Assembly: GCF_041821045.1 (NCBI RefSeq)
Contig: NZ_JBGUAW010000001.1
Coordinates: 62,001 to 126,000, forward strand
Source: Thiohalorhabdus sp. Cl-TMA
Lineage (GTDB): Bacteria; Pseudomonadota; Gammaproteobacteria; Thiohalorhabdales; Thiohalorhabdaceae
DNA length: 64,000 nucleotides
Direction of reading: 5' to 3'
In this document: in pieces, positions 9,218-17,984 of the stretch
Layout: the number at the start of each line of letters is the position of its first letter
Numbering within the stretch: the first letter of the stretch is position 1
The notes under the pieces: generated by a model
The model's input: the letters and a program-made list of their open reading frames with translations, nothing else
Database searches by the model: none
What the model was told of the DNA's origin: nothing
Program-made: the position numbers and the translations under genes

Positions 9218-10355
9218 ACGCGGGGTCGATGCCACCCCGAACATCTGGCCGGGCTTTACCGATGCCCTGGCGGGATTGGTGGTGGTGCTGGTCTTCCTGC
9301 TCGTCCTGTTCTTCCTGTTCGAGGTGGTGCTCTCCCGGCAGGTGACCGGGCAGGAGCAGGTCATCGGTACCCTGCGCAGCCAGGTGGACCGGCTCGCCGG
9401 GCTCCTGGGGGAGAGCCAGGAGAAGCGTCGCCAGCTGGCTTCGCGCCTGGAGGAGAGCCGCCAGCGCGGAGAGACGCTCAGCCGGCAGCTGGCGGAGACC
9501 CGCGAGGAGCTGGCGGCGGCCAAGGAGCGGCGCGAGGCGTTGGAGGAGGACCTGGCCGCGATGCGCAAGGAGCGGAAGGCCACGAAGGAGGAGCTGGCCG
9601 CCGCGCGCAAGGAACAGGAGGCCACGGAGCGGGAGCTGGCCGCGACGCGGGAGCGGGTACAGGGCGCCCGGGCCAACATGGAAGTCCTCTCCGAGCGGGT
9701 TGCGGCGCTCAACGCCCGGTTGGCGCGCCTGGAGCGGGCCCTGGCCATCGAGGAGCAGGCCAAGCAGGCGGCGGAGCAGCGCGTCAGCGAGCTGAAGGAG
9801 CGCGTGGCCAGCCAGGAGGAGCGGGTCAGCCGGCAGCAGGGCCGCATCCAGGCCATGGCCGCCCAGATCCGGACACAGCTCTTGGAGCGGGTGGAGGAGC
9901 TGGAGAAGTACCGCTCGGAGTTCTTCGGCCGCCTTCGGGAGGTGTTCACCGACGAGCCCAACATCAAGATCCGGGGCGACCGCTTCGTCTTCCAGTCGGA
10001 GATCCTGTTCCCCTCCGGAAAGGCCGATCTGTCCGCGGCGGGCAAGGACCAGCTCAAGCGCTTCGTGGAGGTGTACGAGCAGGCCAAGGGCGAGATTCCG
10101 GAGGGCCTGGACATGACCATCCTGGTGGAGGGCTATACGGACCGGGTGCCCATCAAGACCGCCCAGTTCAGCTCCAACTGGGAGCTGTCGGCGGCCCGGG
10201 CCCTGTCCGTGGTGCACTTCCTCATCGACCAGGGAATCGCCCCGAAGCGGCTGGCGGCGGCGGGGTACGGCGAGTACCACCCCCTTACCCCGGGAAGCAC
10301 GCCGCAGCAGCGCAGGCAGAACCGCCGCATCGAGATCAAGATCACCCAGCGCTAG
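9204..10355 (+). CDS. MotB/OmpA-like peptidoglycan-binding partner with long coiled coil
   Basis: 383 aa. One N-terminal membrane helix (about residues 20-42) is preceded by D20 in PGFTDALAGL, the position of the proton-binding aspartate in MotB/ExbD-like proteins. A continuous heptad-rich coiled coil of about 190 residues follows (many EEL, LAAAR and KE repeats). The C-terminal OmpA domain has VEGYTDRVPI and the NWELSAARA plus QNRRIEI peptidoglycan-binding motifs. Predicted role: anchor of a proton-driven complex to the cell wall. There are no flagellar genes nearby. The gene overlaps the channel gene upstream. Confidence 0.88.
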   Translation: MRRARRGVDATPNIWPGFTDALAGLVVVLVFLLVLFFLFEVVLSRQVTGQEQVIGTLRSQVDRLAGLLGESQEKRRQLASRLEESRQRGETLSRQLAETREELAAAKERREALEEDLAAMRKERKATKEELAAARKEQEATERELAATRERVQGARANMEVLSERVAALNARLARLERALAIEEQAKQAAEQRVSELKERVASQEERVSRQQGRIQAMAAQIRTQLLERVEELEKYRSEFFGRLREVFTDEPNIKIRGDRFVFQSEILFPSGKADLSAAGKDQLKRFVEVYEQAKGEIPEGLDMTILVEGYTDRVPIKTAQFSSNWELSAARALSVVHFLIDQGIAPKRLAAAGYGEYHPLTPGSTPQQRRQNRRIEIKITQR

Positions 10356-10411
10356 CGGCTGCCGCTATTACGGGTCCACTGGCCCGACGGGCCGACCGCG
10401 GAAAGGAGTCC

Positions 10412-11245
10412 ATGAGCCGACCGCTCGCCGTAGCCGTTACCGGCTGCTCCTCCGGAATCGGGGAATGCGTGGCCGCTGACCTCCAGAACCGGGGGTACCG
10501 GGTGCTGGCCACTGCCCGCCGACGGGAGGACCGGAGCCGGCTGGAGGAGCAGGGCTTGGAGGCCCTGCCCCTGGAGCTGGGCGACCCGCAATCGGTGGCC
10601 GAGTGCGCGGCGGCCATCCGCGAGCGGGCCGGCGGCAAGCTCCTGGGGCTGGTGAACAATGCCGCCTACGGGCAGCCGGGGGCGGTGGAGGACCTGTCCC
10701 GGGAGGTGCTGGACGCCCAGTTCCAGGCCAATCTCCTGGGCACCCACGACCTCACCGTGCGCCTGCTCCCCGGGATGCGCGAGCAGGGCTTCGGCCGCAT
10801 CGTCAACGTCAGCTCCCTGCTGGGCCTGGTGGCCCTCCGCTACCGCGGTGCTTATAACGCCACTAAATTCGCCCTGGAAGGGCTCACCGACACCCTGCGC
10901 CTGGAGCTGTCCGGCAGCGGCATCCATGCCGTGCTGGTGGAGCCGGGACCCATCACCAGCCGCTTCCGGGAGAACGCCTTCCGGGCCTTCGAGGCCAACA
11001 TCGATGCGGAAAGCAGCCCCCACAAGCGGGTCTATGAGCAGGAAGTGAGCGCCCGCTTAGCGGGCAGCGAGGAGGCGCCCTTCACGCTCGGTCCGGAGGC
11101 CGTGCAGGCGAAGATCCTCAAGGCCCTGGAGGCCCCCAGGCCGCGCGCCCGCTACTATGTCACCTTCCCCACCTATCTGCTCGCCGGCCTCAAGTGGGGT
11201 CTCCCGGTCCGCTGGCTTGATCCGCTGCTGCGGCGGATCAGCTGA
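10412..11245 (+). CDS. Short-chain dehydrogenase/reductase (SDR)
   Basis: 277 aa with a good ribosome-binding site (GGAAAGGAG). Classical SDR features: cofactor motif TGCSSGIG starting at T10, an NNAA motif at 82-85, and the catalytic S135, Y148 and K152 (AYNATK). The pattern after the first strand (ATARRREDRSRL) favours NADP(H). The substrate cannot be told from sequence; the long C-terminal part with a hydrophobic end (TFPTYLLAGLKWGLPVRWL) is seen in SDRs acting on hydrophobic substrates near membranes. It stands between the channel pair and trkA and may be its own unit. Confidence 0.88.
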   Translation: MSRPLAVAVTGCSSGIGECVAADLQNRGYRVLATARRREDRSRLEEQGLEALPLELGDPQSVAECAAAIRERAGGKLLGLVNNAAYGQPGAVEDLSREVLDAQFQANLLGTHDLTVRLLPGMREQGFGRIVNVSSLLGLVALRYRGAYNATKFALEGLTDTLRLELSGSGIHAVLVEPGPITSRFRENAFRAFEANIDAESSPHKRVYEQEVSARLAGSEEAPFTLGPEAVQAKILKALEAPRPRARYYVTFPTYLLAGLKWGLPVRWLDPLLRRIS

Positions 11246-11267
11246 CAGGAGGGCGGCACCGCCATAG

Positions 11268-11299
11268 ACGCCAAGACCGCCAAGGCGTGCTTGGCGGTT
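11268..11299. repeat. CGCCAAG inverted repeat in the SDR-trkA gap
   Basis: ACGCCAAG (11268-11275) is followed by a perfect 9-bp hairpin, ACCGCCAAG (11276-11284) and CTTGGCGGT (11290-11298), around a 5-base loop. The same core occurs near 44691-44886 and 45747-45775, so it is a dispersed intergenic repeat. No T-run follows, so it is not a canonical terminator. Confidence 0.8.
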
Positions 11300-11389
11300 C
11301 CATCCCTTCGCCTGTTATCCCCATGCGCAGTTTGCGTTATCCTTTCGCCCTTCGCAGCCCGACCCAGCCATCCAACGGGAACGTCCACA

Positions 11390-12766
11390 GTGAAAATCGT
11401 CATCCTCGGTGCCGGGCAGGTGGGCTCGCCGGTGGCCGAGCAGCTCGCCCTGGAAGGACACGATGTCACGGTGGTGGACCAGGACGGGGAACGGCTCTCC
11501 GCGCTGGGGGAGCGCCTGGACATCCAGACCGTGGCGGGCCAGGCCGCCTATCCCCACATCCTGGAAGAGGCGGGCATGGGCGCCGCGGACATGGTGCTGG
11601 CGGTGACCGCCACCGACGAGGTGAACATGGTGGCCTGCCAGATGGCCGAGACCCTGTTCCATACCCCCACCAAGCTGGCCCGTCTGCGCGCCCCCGAATA
11701 CCTCTCCCACCCCGAGCTGTTCAACCGGGAGGCCTTCCCGGTGGACTTCATAATCAGTCCCGAGCAGGTGGTAACCGACTCCATTCACCGCCTCATCGAG
11801 CACCCCGGCTCACTGCAGGTGGTGGATTTCGCCGGCGGGCGGGTCCGTCTGGTGGGCGTGCGGGCCGACGCCGACGGCCCCCTGGTGGGCCACCAGCTCC
11901 AGGAGCTGCGTCACCGCATGCCGGGCGTGGACACCCGGGTGGCCGCCATCTATCGCCGCGGTCAGGCCCTGATCCCGGAGGGGCAGACGGTCATCGAGGA
12001 AGGCGATGAAGTCTTCTTCATCGCCGCCCGGGAATACATCCAGTCCGTGCTGCGCACCCTGCGGGCCGTGGAAGGCACGGTGCGCGGCGTGGTCATCGTC
12101 GGCGGCGGCAAGATCGGCAGCTCCCTGGCCAAGGCCCTGGAGCGCACCCCCGTGCAGGTCAAGCTCATCGACCACAATGCGAGCCACGCGGCCAAGGTGG
12201 CGGCGGGGCTCAAGAACACCCTGGTCCTCCACGGGGACGGCGCCGACGAGGAGCTCCTGCGGGAGGAGAACATCGGTGACATGAACGTCTTCGTCGCCGT
12301 CACCAACGACGACGAGGCGAACATCCTCTCCTCCATGCTCGCCAAGCGCATGGGCGTGCAGCGGGCGGTGACCCTGATCAACCGCGGGGCCTATGTGGAT
12401 CTGGTGCAGCAGACCGGCATCGACGTGGCGGTCTCGCCCCACCAGGCGACCATCGGCCGCATCCTGGCCCACGTGCGCCGCGGCGACGTGGCCATGGTGC
12501 ACAGCCTCCGCCGGGGGGCCGCCGAGGCCCTGGAGGTTCTGGCCCACGGCGACGCCTCCACCTCCCGGGTGATCGGCAAGCGCCTCGACGAGATCCGGCT
12601 CCCCAAGGGCGTCACCATCGGGGCCATCGTGCGTGGCGATCAGGTGCTCATCGCCCACCGCCACGTGGTCATCGAGCCCGAGGACCACGTGATCCTGTTC
12701 CTGGTGGACAAGCGCAAGATTGTCCAGGTGGAGAAGCTCTTCCAGGTCGGACTGGGGTTCTTCTAG
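11390..12766 (+). CDS. trkA: Trk potassium uptake regulatory subunit TrkA
   Basis: 458 aa, the standard TrkA length, from a GTG at 11390 (VKIVILGAGQVG); longer in-frame starts upstream would add unconserved sequence. It contains two RCK units, each with a Rossmann NAD-binding domain (GAGQVGSPVAEQLA near residue 6 and GGGKIGSSLAKALE near 240) and a TrkA_C domain. It sits on the cytoplasmic face of the TrkH channel and gates K+ uptake with NAD(H)/ATP. Its stop shares one base with the start of trkH. Confidence 0.97.
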   Translation: MKIVILGAGQVGSPVAEQLALEGHDVTVVDQDGERLSALGERLDIQTVAGQAAYPHILEEAGMGAADMVLAVTATDEVNMVACQMAETLFHTPTKLARLRAPEYLSHPELFNREAFPVDFIISPEQVVTDSIHRLIEHPGSLQVVDFAGGRVRLVGVRADADGPLVGHQLQELRHRMPGVDTRVAAIYRRGQALIPEGQTVIEEGDEVFFIAAREYIQSVLRTLRAVEGTVRGVVIVGGGKIGSSLAKALERTPVQVKLIDHNASHAAKVAAGLKNTLVLHGDGADEELLREENIGDMNVFVAVTNDDEANILSSMLAKRMGVQRAVTLINRGAYVDLVQQTGIDVAVSPHQATIGRILAHVRRGDVAMVHSLRRGAAEALEVLAHGDASTSRVIGKRLDEIRLPKGVTIGAIVRGDQVLIAHRHVVIEPEDHVILFLVDKRKIVQVEKLFQVGLGFF

Positions 12767-14223
12767 TGCACTGGCGGGCGATCGGCTACCTCTCGGGCCT
12801 CCTGCTCATGGTGTTCAGCACCGCCATGCTGCCGCCGCTGGCCATCGCCTGGTTCTACGCGGACGGCGCCCTGGTCGCCTTCGTGGACTCCTACCTGCTT
12901 ACCCTGGGCACCGGGTTCGTGCTCTGGATCCTGCTGCGCGGGGCCCCGCGCGATCTCAACCACCGGGACGGCTTCCTGCTGGTGACCCTGTTCTGGGTGG
13001 TGCTGGCCCTGTTCGGAGCGCTTCCCCTGCTGCTCTCGGGGACGGCGCCCTCCTTCACTGCCGCCTTTTTCGAGTCCATGTCCGGGCTGACCACCACCGG
13101 CTCCACCGTGCTCTCCGGACTGTCGGATCTGCCGCACGGCATCCGCTTCTGGCGCCAGGAGATGCAGTGGCTGGGCGGCATGGGCATCATCATTCTGGCC
13201 CTGGCTATCCTGCCCATCCTCCAGGTGGGCGGCATGCAGCTGTACAAGGCCGAGGTCCCCGGCCCCGTAAAGGACCAGAAGCTCACCCCCCGGGTGAACG
13301 AGACGGCCAAGGCCCTGTGGCTGATCTACATCGGTCTGACCGGGGTCGCGATCGTGGCCCTGTGGCTGGCGGGCATGGGGCCCTTTGATGCCGTAAGCCA
13401 TGCGTTCACTTCAGTGGCCACCGGCGGATTCTCCCCCTACGACGCCAGCGTGGGCCATTTCTCCAGCCCGCTGATCCACTATCTGCTCATCGGCTTCATG
13501 TTCCTCGGCGGGGCCAACTTCGCGCTGCACTTCGCCTTCCTGCACGGGGGCGGCCTGCGGGGCTACCTGGGGGACCCGGAGTTCCGGGTCTATCTGGTTC
13601 TGCACGTGGTGGCCGCGCTGCTGGTCACGGCCTTCCTCATGGCCTACCAGACCTACCCCGGCCTGGAGGAGAGCTTCCGCAAGGCGCTGTTCCAGACAGT
13701 GTCCATCGGTACCACCACCGGCTTCGCCACCGCCGACTACGAGGCCTGGCCGTCTCTGCTGCCCTTTTTCATCCTGCTCCTAGGCTTCTTCATGGGCAGC
13801 GCGGGGAGCACCACCGGCGGCATCAAGGTGATGCGCTTCGTGCTCCTCTGGAAGCAGGGCCTGCGGCAGGCCTACCTCCTCATCCACCCGCGCGCTATCG
13901 CGCCCCTGAAGCTGCGCGACCGGCCCGTCCCGGAGGGTGTCATCCAGGCGGTGTGGGGCTTCTTCGCCGTCTACGTGACCACCTTCATTCTGCTCACCCT
14001 GGTGATGATGGCCCTGGAAGGCGGCGATTTCGAGACGGCGGTGGGGGCGGTGGGCGCCACCCTCACCTGCGTCGGTCCGGGCCTGGGCGACGTGGGGCCG
14101 GCGGACAGCTTCGCCAGCATCTCCATCGCCGGCAAGTGGGTACTGTCCCTGGCCATGCTCATGGGCCGTCTGGAGCTGTTCACCTTTTTCGTTCTTCTGA
14201 TGCCCGCTTTTTGGCGGAAGTAG
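12766..14223 (+). CDS. trkH: Trk potassium channel subunit TrkH
   Basis: 485-aa inner-membrane K+ translocating subunit starting at a GTG that shares one base with the trkA stop. The four selectivity-filter loops of the MPM repeats are recognisable: SMSGLTTTGSTV, TSVATGGFSPYD, VSIGTTTGFATADY and LTCVGPGLGDVG. A total of about ten hydrophobic segments fits TrkH. Its last 44 bases overlap the 3' end of the convergent BCCT gene. Potassium uptake fits the osmotic theme of the next genes. Confidence 0.97.
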   Translation: MHWRAIGYLSGLLLMVFSTAMLPPLAIAWFYADGALVAFVDSYLLTLGTGFVLWILLRGAPRDLNHRDGFLLVTLFWVVLALFGALPLLLSGTAPSFTAAFFESMSGLTTTGSTVLSGLSDLPHGIRFWRQEMQWLGGMGIIILALAILPILQVGGMQLYKAEVPGPVKDQKLTPRVNETAKALWLIYIGLTGVAIVALWLAGMGPFDAVSHAFTSVATGGFSPYDASVGHFSSPLIHYLLIGFMFLGGANFALHFAFLHGGGLRGYLGDPEFRVYLVLHVVAALLVTAFLMAYQTYPGLEESFRKALFQTVSIGTTTGFATADYEAWPSLLPFFILLLGFFMGSAGSTTGGIKVMRFVLLWKQGLRQAYLLIHPRAIAPLKLRDRPVPEGVIQAVWGFFAVYVTTFILLTLVMMALEGGDFETAVGAVGATLTCVGPGLGDVGPADSFASISIAGKWVLSLAMLMGRLELFTFFVLLMPAFWRK

Positions 14224-15818
14224 CCCTCCCTTCCCCTCGATGGTTCAGGCTGAGACCGGGCATCCTTGCCTCGCCGGCGCGCAGCTCCTCCGCCGATGGG
14301 ATTCCCTCGCTCGCATAGTCCACCCGCAGCGCACGCACCAGGCCGAAGCAGGCCACCAGCAGAAACACCGCCATGGGGAGGCCGGTGGTGAGCGAGGCCG
14401 TGCGCAGGGCGCTCAATCCGCCGGTATACAGCAAGGTGCCGGCCACCGTGCCTTCGGCGAGGGCCCAAAACAGACGTTGGGCCCGGGGCGGATCGGGGTG
14501 GCCGCCCGAGGTGACCATGTCATCCACCAGGGGTCCCGAATCGGAGGAGGTGACGAAAAAGACGATTACCAGCAAGGTGGCCAGCCCCCAGGTGATGGTT
14601 TGCAGGGGCAGGTTCTCGAGTACGGCGAAAAGGGCCAGGGCCTCGTTGCGCACCGCCTGCTGGGCAATTCCCCCGGGGCCCTCCATCTCCAAATAGATGC
14701 CGGTACCACCCAGGATGGAGAACCACAGGAAGCCCCCCAGGCTGGGAACCAGCAACGTGGTGGTGGTGAATTCCCGGATGGTGCGGCCCTTGGAGATCCG
14801 AGCCACGAACACCCCGACGAAGGGCGACCAGGAGATCCACCAGCTCCAGTAGAACAGCGTCCAGTGGGACTGCCAGCCCCCGTCGCTGCCGGGCTCGATA
14901 TGCAGACTGGTGAAGGGGAACTTTTGCAGGTAGTACCCGAGCCCGTCCAGGAAGACCTCCAGCAGGAAAACCGTGGGACCGGTGAGGAGGATGAAGAGGA
15001 AAAGCAGCGCGGTGAGGCCGATGTTGAACTGGCTCAGGTAGCGGATGCCGCGGTGCAGGCCCGAGACCACGGAGATGGTGGCCACCGCGGTGATGGCGCC
15101 GATCAGGAGGAGCTGGGAGCCGATGTCCTGGGGCATGCCGAACAGCTTGGCGAAGCCGGCGTTCACCTGGGCCTCGCCCAGCCCCAGGGAGGTGGCCACG
15201 CCGAACAGGGTCCCCACCGTACACAGGATGTCCACGGCGTGGCCCGGTGCGCCGCGGATGCGCTCGCCGAGCAGGGGGTAGAGCAGGGAGCGCGGAGCCC
15301 GGGGCAGGCGGTGGCGGAAATGGAAGTAGGCCAGCGGCAAGGCCAGGGCCGAGTGGATGGCCAAGTGCCCCGCCTCCGGGATGCACCGGCCTTCTGCGAG
15401 CCAGGATGGCGTCCACCTCGCGGCCCGCCGCTTCCGGGGGCGGGTTGACGAAGTGATGGAGGGGCTCGGCGGCTCCGAAGAACACCAAGCCTATGCCCAT
15501 GCCGGCGCTCAGCAGCATGCTGAACCAGGACAGGTAACCAAACTCGGGCCGCGAATCGGGGCCGCCGAGGCGGATGCGGCCGAAGCGGCTGAACAGCAGC
15601 CAGACCACGAAGCCGAGCAGGATGCTGGCGGTAAGGATGTAGAACCAGCCGAATGTTTCGACAATGCCGCTTTGCAGGGTCTTGAACAGGGACTGGGCGT
15701 TGGCGGTGAACATGCCGCCGTAGGCAACAAAGGCCACCACCAGAGCGGCAGCGGGCAGGAATGCCCAGGGCTCCATGGCGTGGGTCAGGCCCTGTAGGAT
15801 CCGCGGCGGTCGAGCCAA
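14180..15818 (-). pseudogene. BCCT-family betaine/choline transporter, frameshifted
   Basis: Two reading frames together cover a roughly 545-codon BCCT transporter. The N-terminal part (15818 to about 15400) encodes the first helices and AEPLHHFVNPPPEAAG, a typical BCCT landmark. The C-terminal part (about 15400 to 14180) encodes the rest, including the signature WTLFYWSWWISWSPFVGVF and SSDSGPLVDD. Between them (about 15365-15430) the expected FHWGLHPWAI segment is unreadable in all three frames and the length is off by about one base, so this is a frameshift with local damage or poor sequence. The start is uncertain (15818 or the ATG at 15776). When intact, such proteins import betaine using Na+ or H+. 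It overlaps the trkH 3' end. Confidence 0.82.
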
Positions 15819-15974
15819 GGCTGATACCTGCGTAGCCGGGCCGGGCGGCTCTCTTTTACCACGGAGTCCACGGAGAAGCCTAACTTGCCCCTTCTTCCGG
15901 CCGCTTTCCCGTGTCTCCAGTAATGGCTAAACGGCGTGGAGCTCCGCCCCGTTCCTGGGGGGGGGGAGCTTGCT
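15819..15974. other. Spacer between BCCT gene and proX, with CCACGGAG direct repeat
   Basis: No gene is visible. It contains two copies of CCACGGAG separated by one base (15859-15866 and 15868-15875), a G-run (15957-15966) and an imperfect dyad around GGAGCTCC (near 15937-15947) that could help end proVWX transcription. The T-tract is only three bases, so I do not call a terminator. Confidence 0.5.
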
Positions 15975-17018
15975 TTACCCCGTGCTTTCCGATCTTTCCG
16001 CGTCCTTCGCCGTGGGCGAGTCGGCCGCCTCTTCGATATCCCCGGTGAGCCAGTAGCGGATCCGGTTCGGGTGCTTGCGGATATATCGGTCCACCGCCGC
16101 CTCGGGGGAGGATTCCTGGGCGTTCAGCAGCATGCGGGCGAGCTCCTCCTCGGGGAGGTAGAACCGGCTGAAGAATCCGGCCACTTGCGGCGGGAAGGCG
16201 GTCTGGAAGCCCCGTCGGGCGATGGCGTGCACCCGTTCCTCGCCGCCCAGCACGTTCTCGGGGTCCTCCAGGAAGCGGAGGTCGTACTGGGCGAATATCC
16301 AGTGCGGCCGCCAGGCGGTCACCACCACCCAGTCGCGGTTGCGGATGGCCCGGTCCAGGACGGCGGTCATGGCGGCGCCGCTGGCGGAGACCAGCTGGAG
16401 ATCCGCCAGGCCGTAGGCCTCCATGGCTCGCTCGGAGGCCTGCATGAGGCCCGAGCCGGGATCGATGCCCTGGATGCGGCCGCCCAGCCGCCGGGCCATT
16501 TCCGGGTCGGCGAGGTCCGGAATGGCGGCGAGCCGCTCCCTGGGGACGTAGTCCGGAACCACCCAGCCCAGGCGGCCCGTGTACAGCACTCCCAGGTTGA
16601 CCACCCGGTCGCGGACCTTCTCCCAGTAGCTGCGATGGGTGACGGGCAGCCAGGCCATGAGCATGATGTCCAGGTCGCCATTGGCCACGCTCTGGTACTG
16701 GATGCCGATATCGGTCATGACCCGCTCCACATCGAGCCTCGTGTGGCGCTCCAGGAGGCGCTGGGCCAGCAGGGAGACCACCTCCGCGTCCGACCAGGCG
16801 GTCCAGCCGATCCGCAGGGTGGTGCCTCTCCCGTTTGCGCCGTTCCGGGCCGCCGGGGGAAGACCACCGGGCGCCTCCGTGGGGGCGCCCTGCATGGTGG
16901 CGGTCGGTCCGTCCGACGGGCCGGTGAGACCCGGACCGCAGTTGAACAGGTACAACAGCAGCGCCACGGCGAGACCCCCGGCGGTGCCCATGATCAGCCA
17001 ATGCATCCAGCCGCGCAC
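15975..17018 (-). CDS. proX: Glycine betaine/proline-betaine ABC transporter, substrate-binding protein
   Basis: 347 aa starting at a GTG preceded by a strong TAGGAGGG site. The N-terminus has a membrane anchor or signal (LIMGTAGGLAVALLLYLF), then a low-complexity linker to about residue 65. The OpuAC-type binding domain follows (TLRIGWTAWSDAEVVSLLAQ, DIMLMAWLPVTHRSYWEKV, GRLGWVVPDYVP, VVTAWRPHWIFAQYDLRFL). Tryptophans at WLP, RPHW and GWVVP are in positions that typically form the aromatic cage for quaternary amines. Third gene of proV-proW-proX. Confidence 0.93.
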   Translation of the reverse strand: MRGWMHWLIMGTAGGLAVALLLYLFNCGPGLTGPSDGPTATMQGAPTEAPGGLPPAARNGANGRGTTLRIGWTAWSDAEVVSLLAQRLLERHTRLDVERVMTDIGIQYQSVANGDLDIMLMAWLPVTHRSYWEKVRDRVVNLGVLYTGRLGWVVPDYVPRERLAAIPDLADPEMARRLGGRIQGIDPGSGLMQASERAMEAYGLADLQLVSASGAAMTAVLDRAIRNRDWVVVTAWRPHWIFAQYDLRFLEDPENVLGGEERVHAIARRGFQTAFPPQVAGFFSRFYLPEEELARMLLNAQESSPEAAVDRYIRKHPNRIRYWLTGDIEEAADSPTAKDAERSESTG

Positions 17019-17027
17019 CCTACCCTC

Positions 17028-17984
17028 CTAATCTTCCGTTCCATGTCCGGGATGCCGCCCGGACAGGAACAGCTCCCGCAGGCGCTGGCGCACCGTGGCG
17101 CGGCGCTGCCGGCCGAAGCTCTGGGTGATGCGGTCGAGGATGATGGCCAGGATCACCACCCCGATGCCGCCCTCGAAGCCGAGCCCCACCTGGAGCTGCT
17201 GGATGCCCTTGAGGACCACGTCCCCCAGGCCGCCGGCGCCGATCATGGAGGCGATCACCACCATGGAAAGCGCCAGCATGATGTTCTGGTTCACACCGGC
17301 CATTATGGAGGGCAGGGCCGAGGGGATCTGGACCTTGAGCAGCAGCTGGCGGGGCGTGCAGCCGAAGGCCAGGCCCGCCTCCACCCGCTCGCGGGGCACC
17401 TGGCGAATCCCCAGGTTGGTGAGGCGCACGGCGGGGGGCATGGAGAAGATGATGGTGGCGATGACCCCCGGGACCTTGCCCGTGCTGAAGAACATCACCG
17501 CGGGGATCAGGTAGACGAAGGCCGGCATGGTCTGCATGAAGTCCAGTACTGGCCGGATTATCTTCTCCACCGTGTCCCGACGGGAGGCCCAGATCCCCAG
17601 GGGCAGGCCGATGACCAGGCTCACCACGGTGGCGGACAGGACCAGCGCCAGGGTGGCCACCGTGTCCGGCCAGAGCCCCATGCCCACCACCAGAGCGAGC
17701 GCCGCCAGGGCGAACAGGGCGAAGCGCCATCCCACCCGCCAGGCTCCGAGCAGGGCGATCCCGCCGGTGAGCAGCCAGGCGGGCGGTGCCAGGAGGAGCC
17801 ACTCCAAGGCGTCGGTGAGTCCGCCCACCACGGCCACCACGGCGTCGAACAGCCACTGGAGGTTGCCCAGCAGCCAAGTAACCACCCGCTCGATGAATTC
17901 GGCCACGGGCACCTCGCAGGGACTGGCCGCCCGGCTCGCGCCGGGCGGAAGCACCGCCGCCAAGGCCCAGTAGCGCCCTTTCAT
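17028..17984 (-). CDS. proW: Glycine betaine ABC transporter permease
   Basis: 318 aa, about six to seven membrane helices. The permease core shows TVATLALVLSATVVSLVIGLP, FMQTMPAFVYLIPAVMFF and the EAA loop near VEAGLAFGCTPRQLLLKVQIP that contacts the ATPase, typical of ProW/OpuAB. The start codon overlaps the proV stop (ATGA), and proX follows after 9 bp, so the three genes form one operon read leftward. Confidence 0.95.
   Translation of the reverse strand: MKGRYWALAAVLPPGASRAASPCEVPVAEFIERVVTWLLGNLQWLFDAVVAVVGGLTDALEWLLLAPPAWLLTGGIALLGAWRVGWRFALFALAALALVVGMGLWPDTVATLALVLSATVVSLVIGLPLGIWASRRDTVEKIIRPVLDFMQTMPAFVYLIPAVMFFSTGKVPGVIATIIFSMPPAVRLTNLGIRQVPRERVEAGLAFGCTPRQLLLKVQIPSALPSIMAGVNQNIMLALSMVVIASMIGAGGLGDVVLKGIQQLQVGLGFEGGIGVVILAIILDRITQSFGRQRRATVRQRLRELFLSGRHPGHGTED

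Noticed and set aside
8153-10355. Zorya antiphage system
   Set aside because: The ZorAB-like pair is present, but no Zorya nuclease or helicase gene lies nearby; the neighbours are ntrX and an SDR gene.
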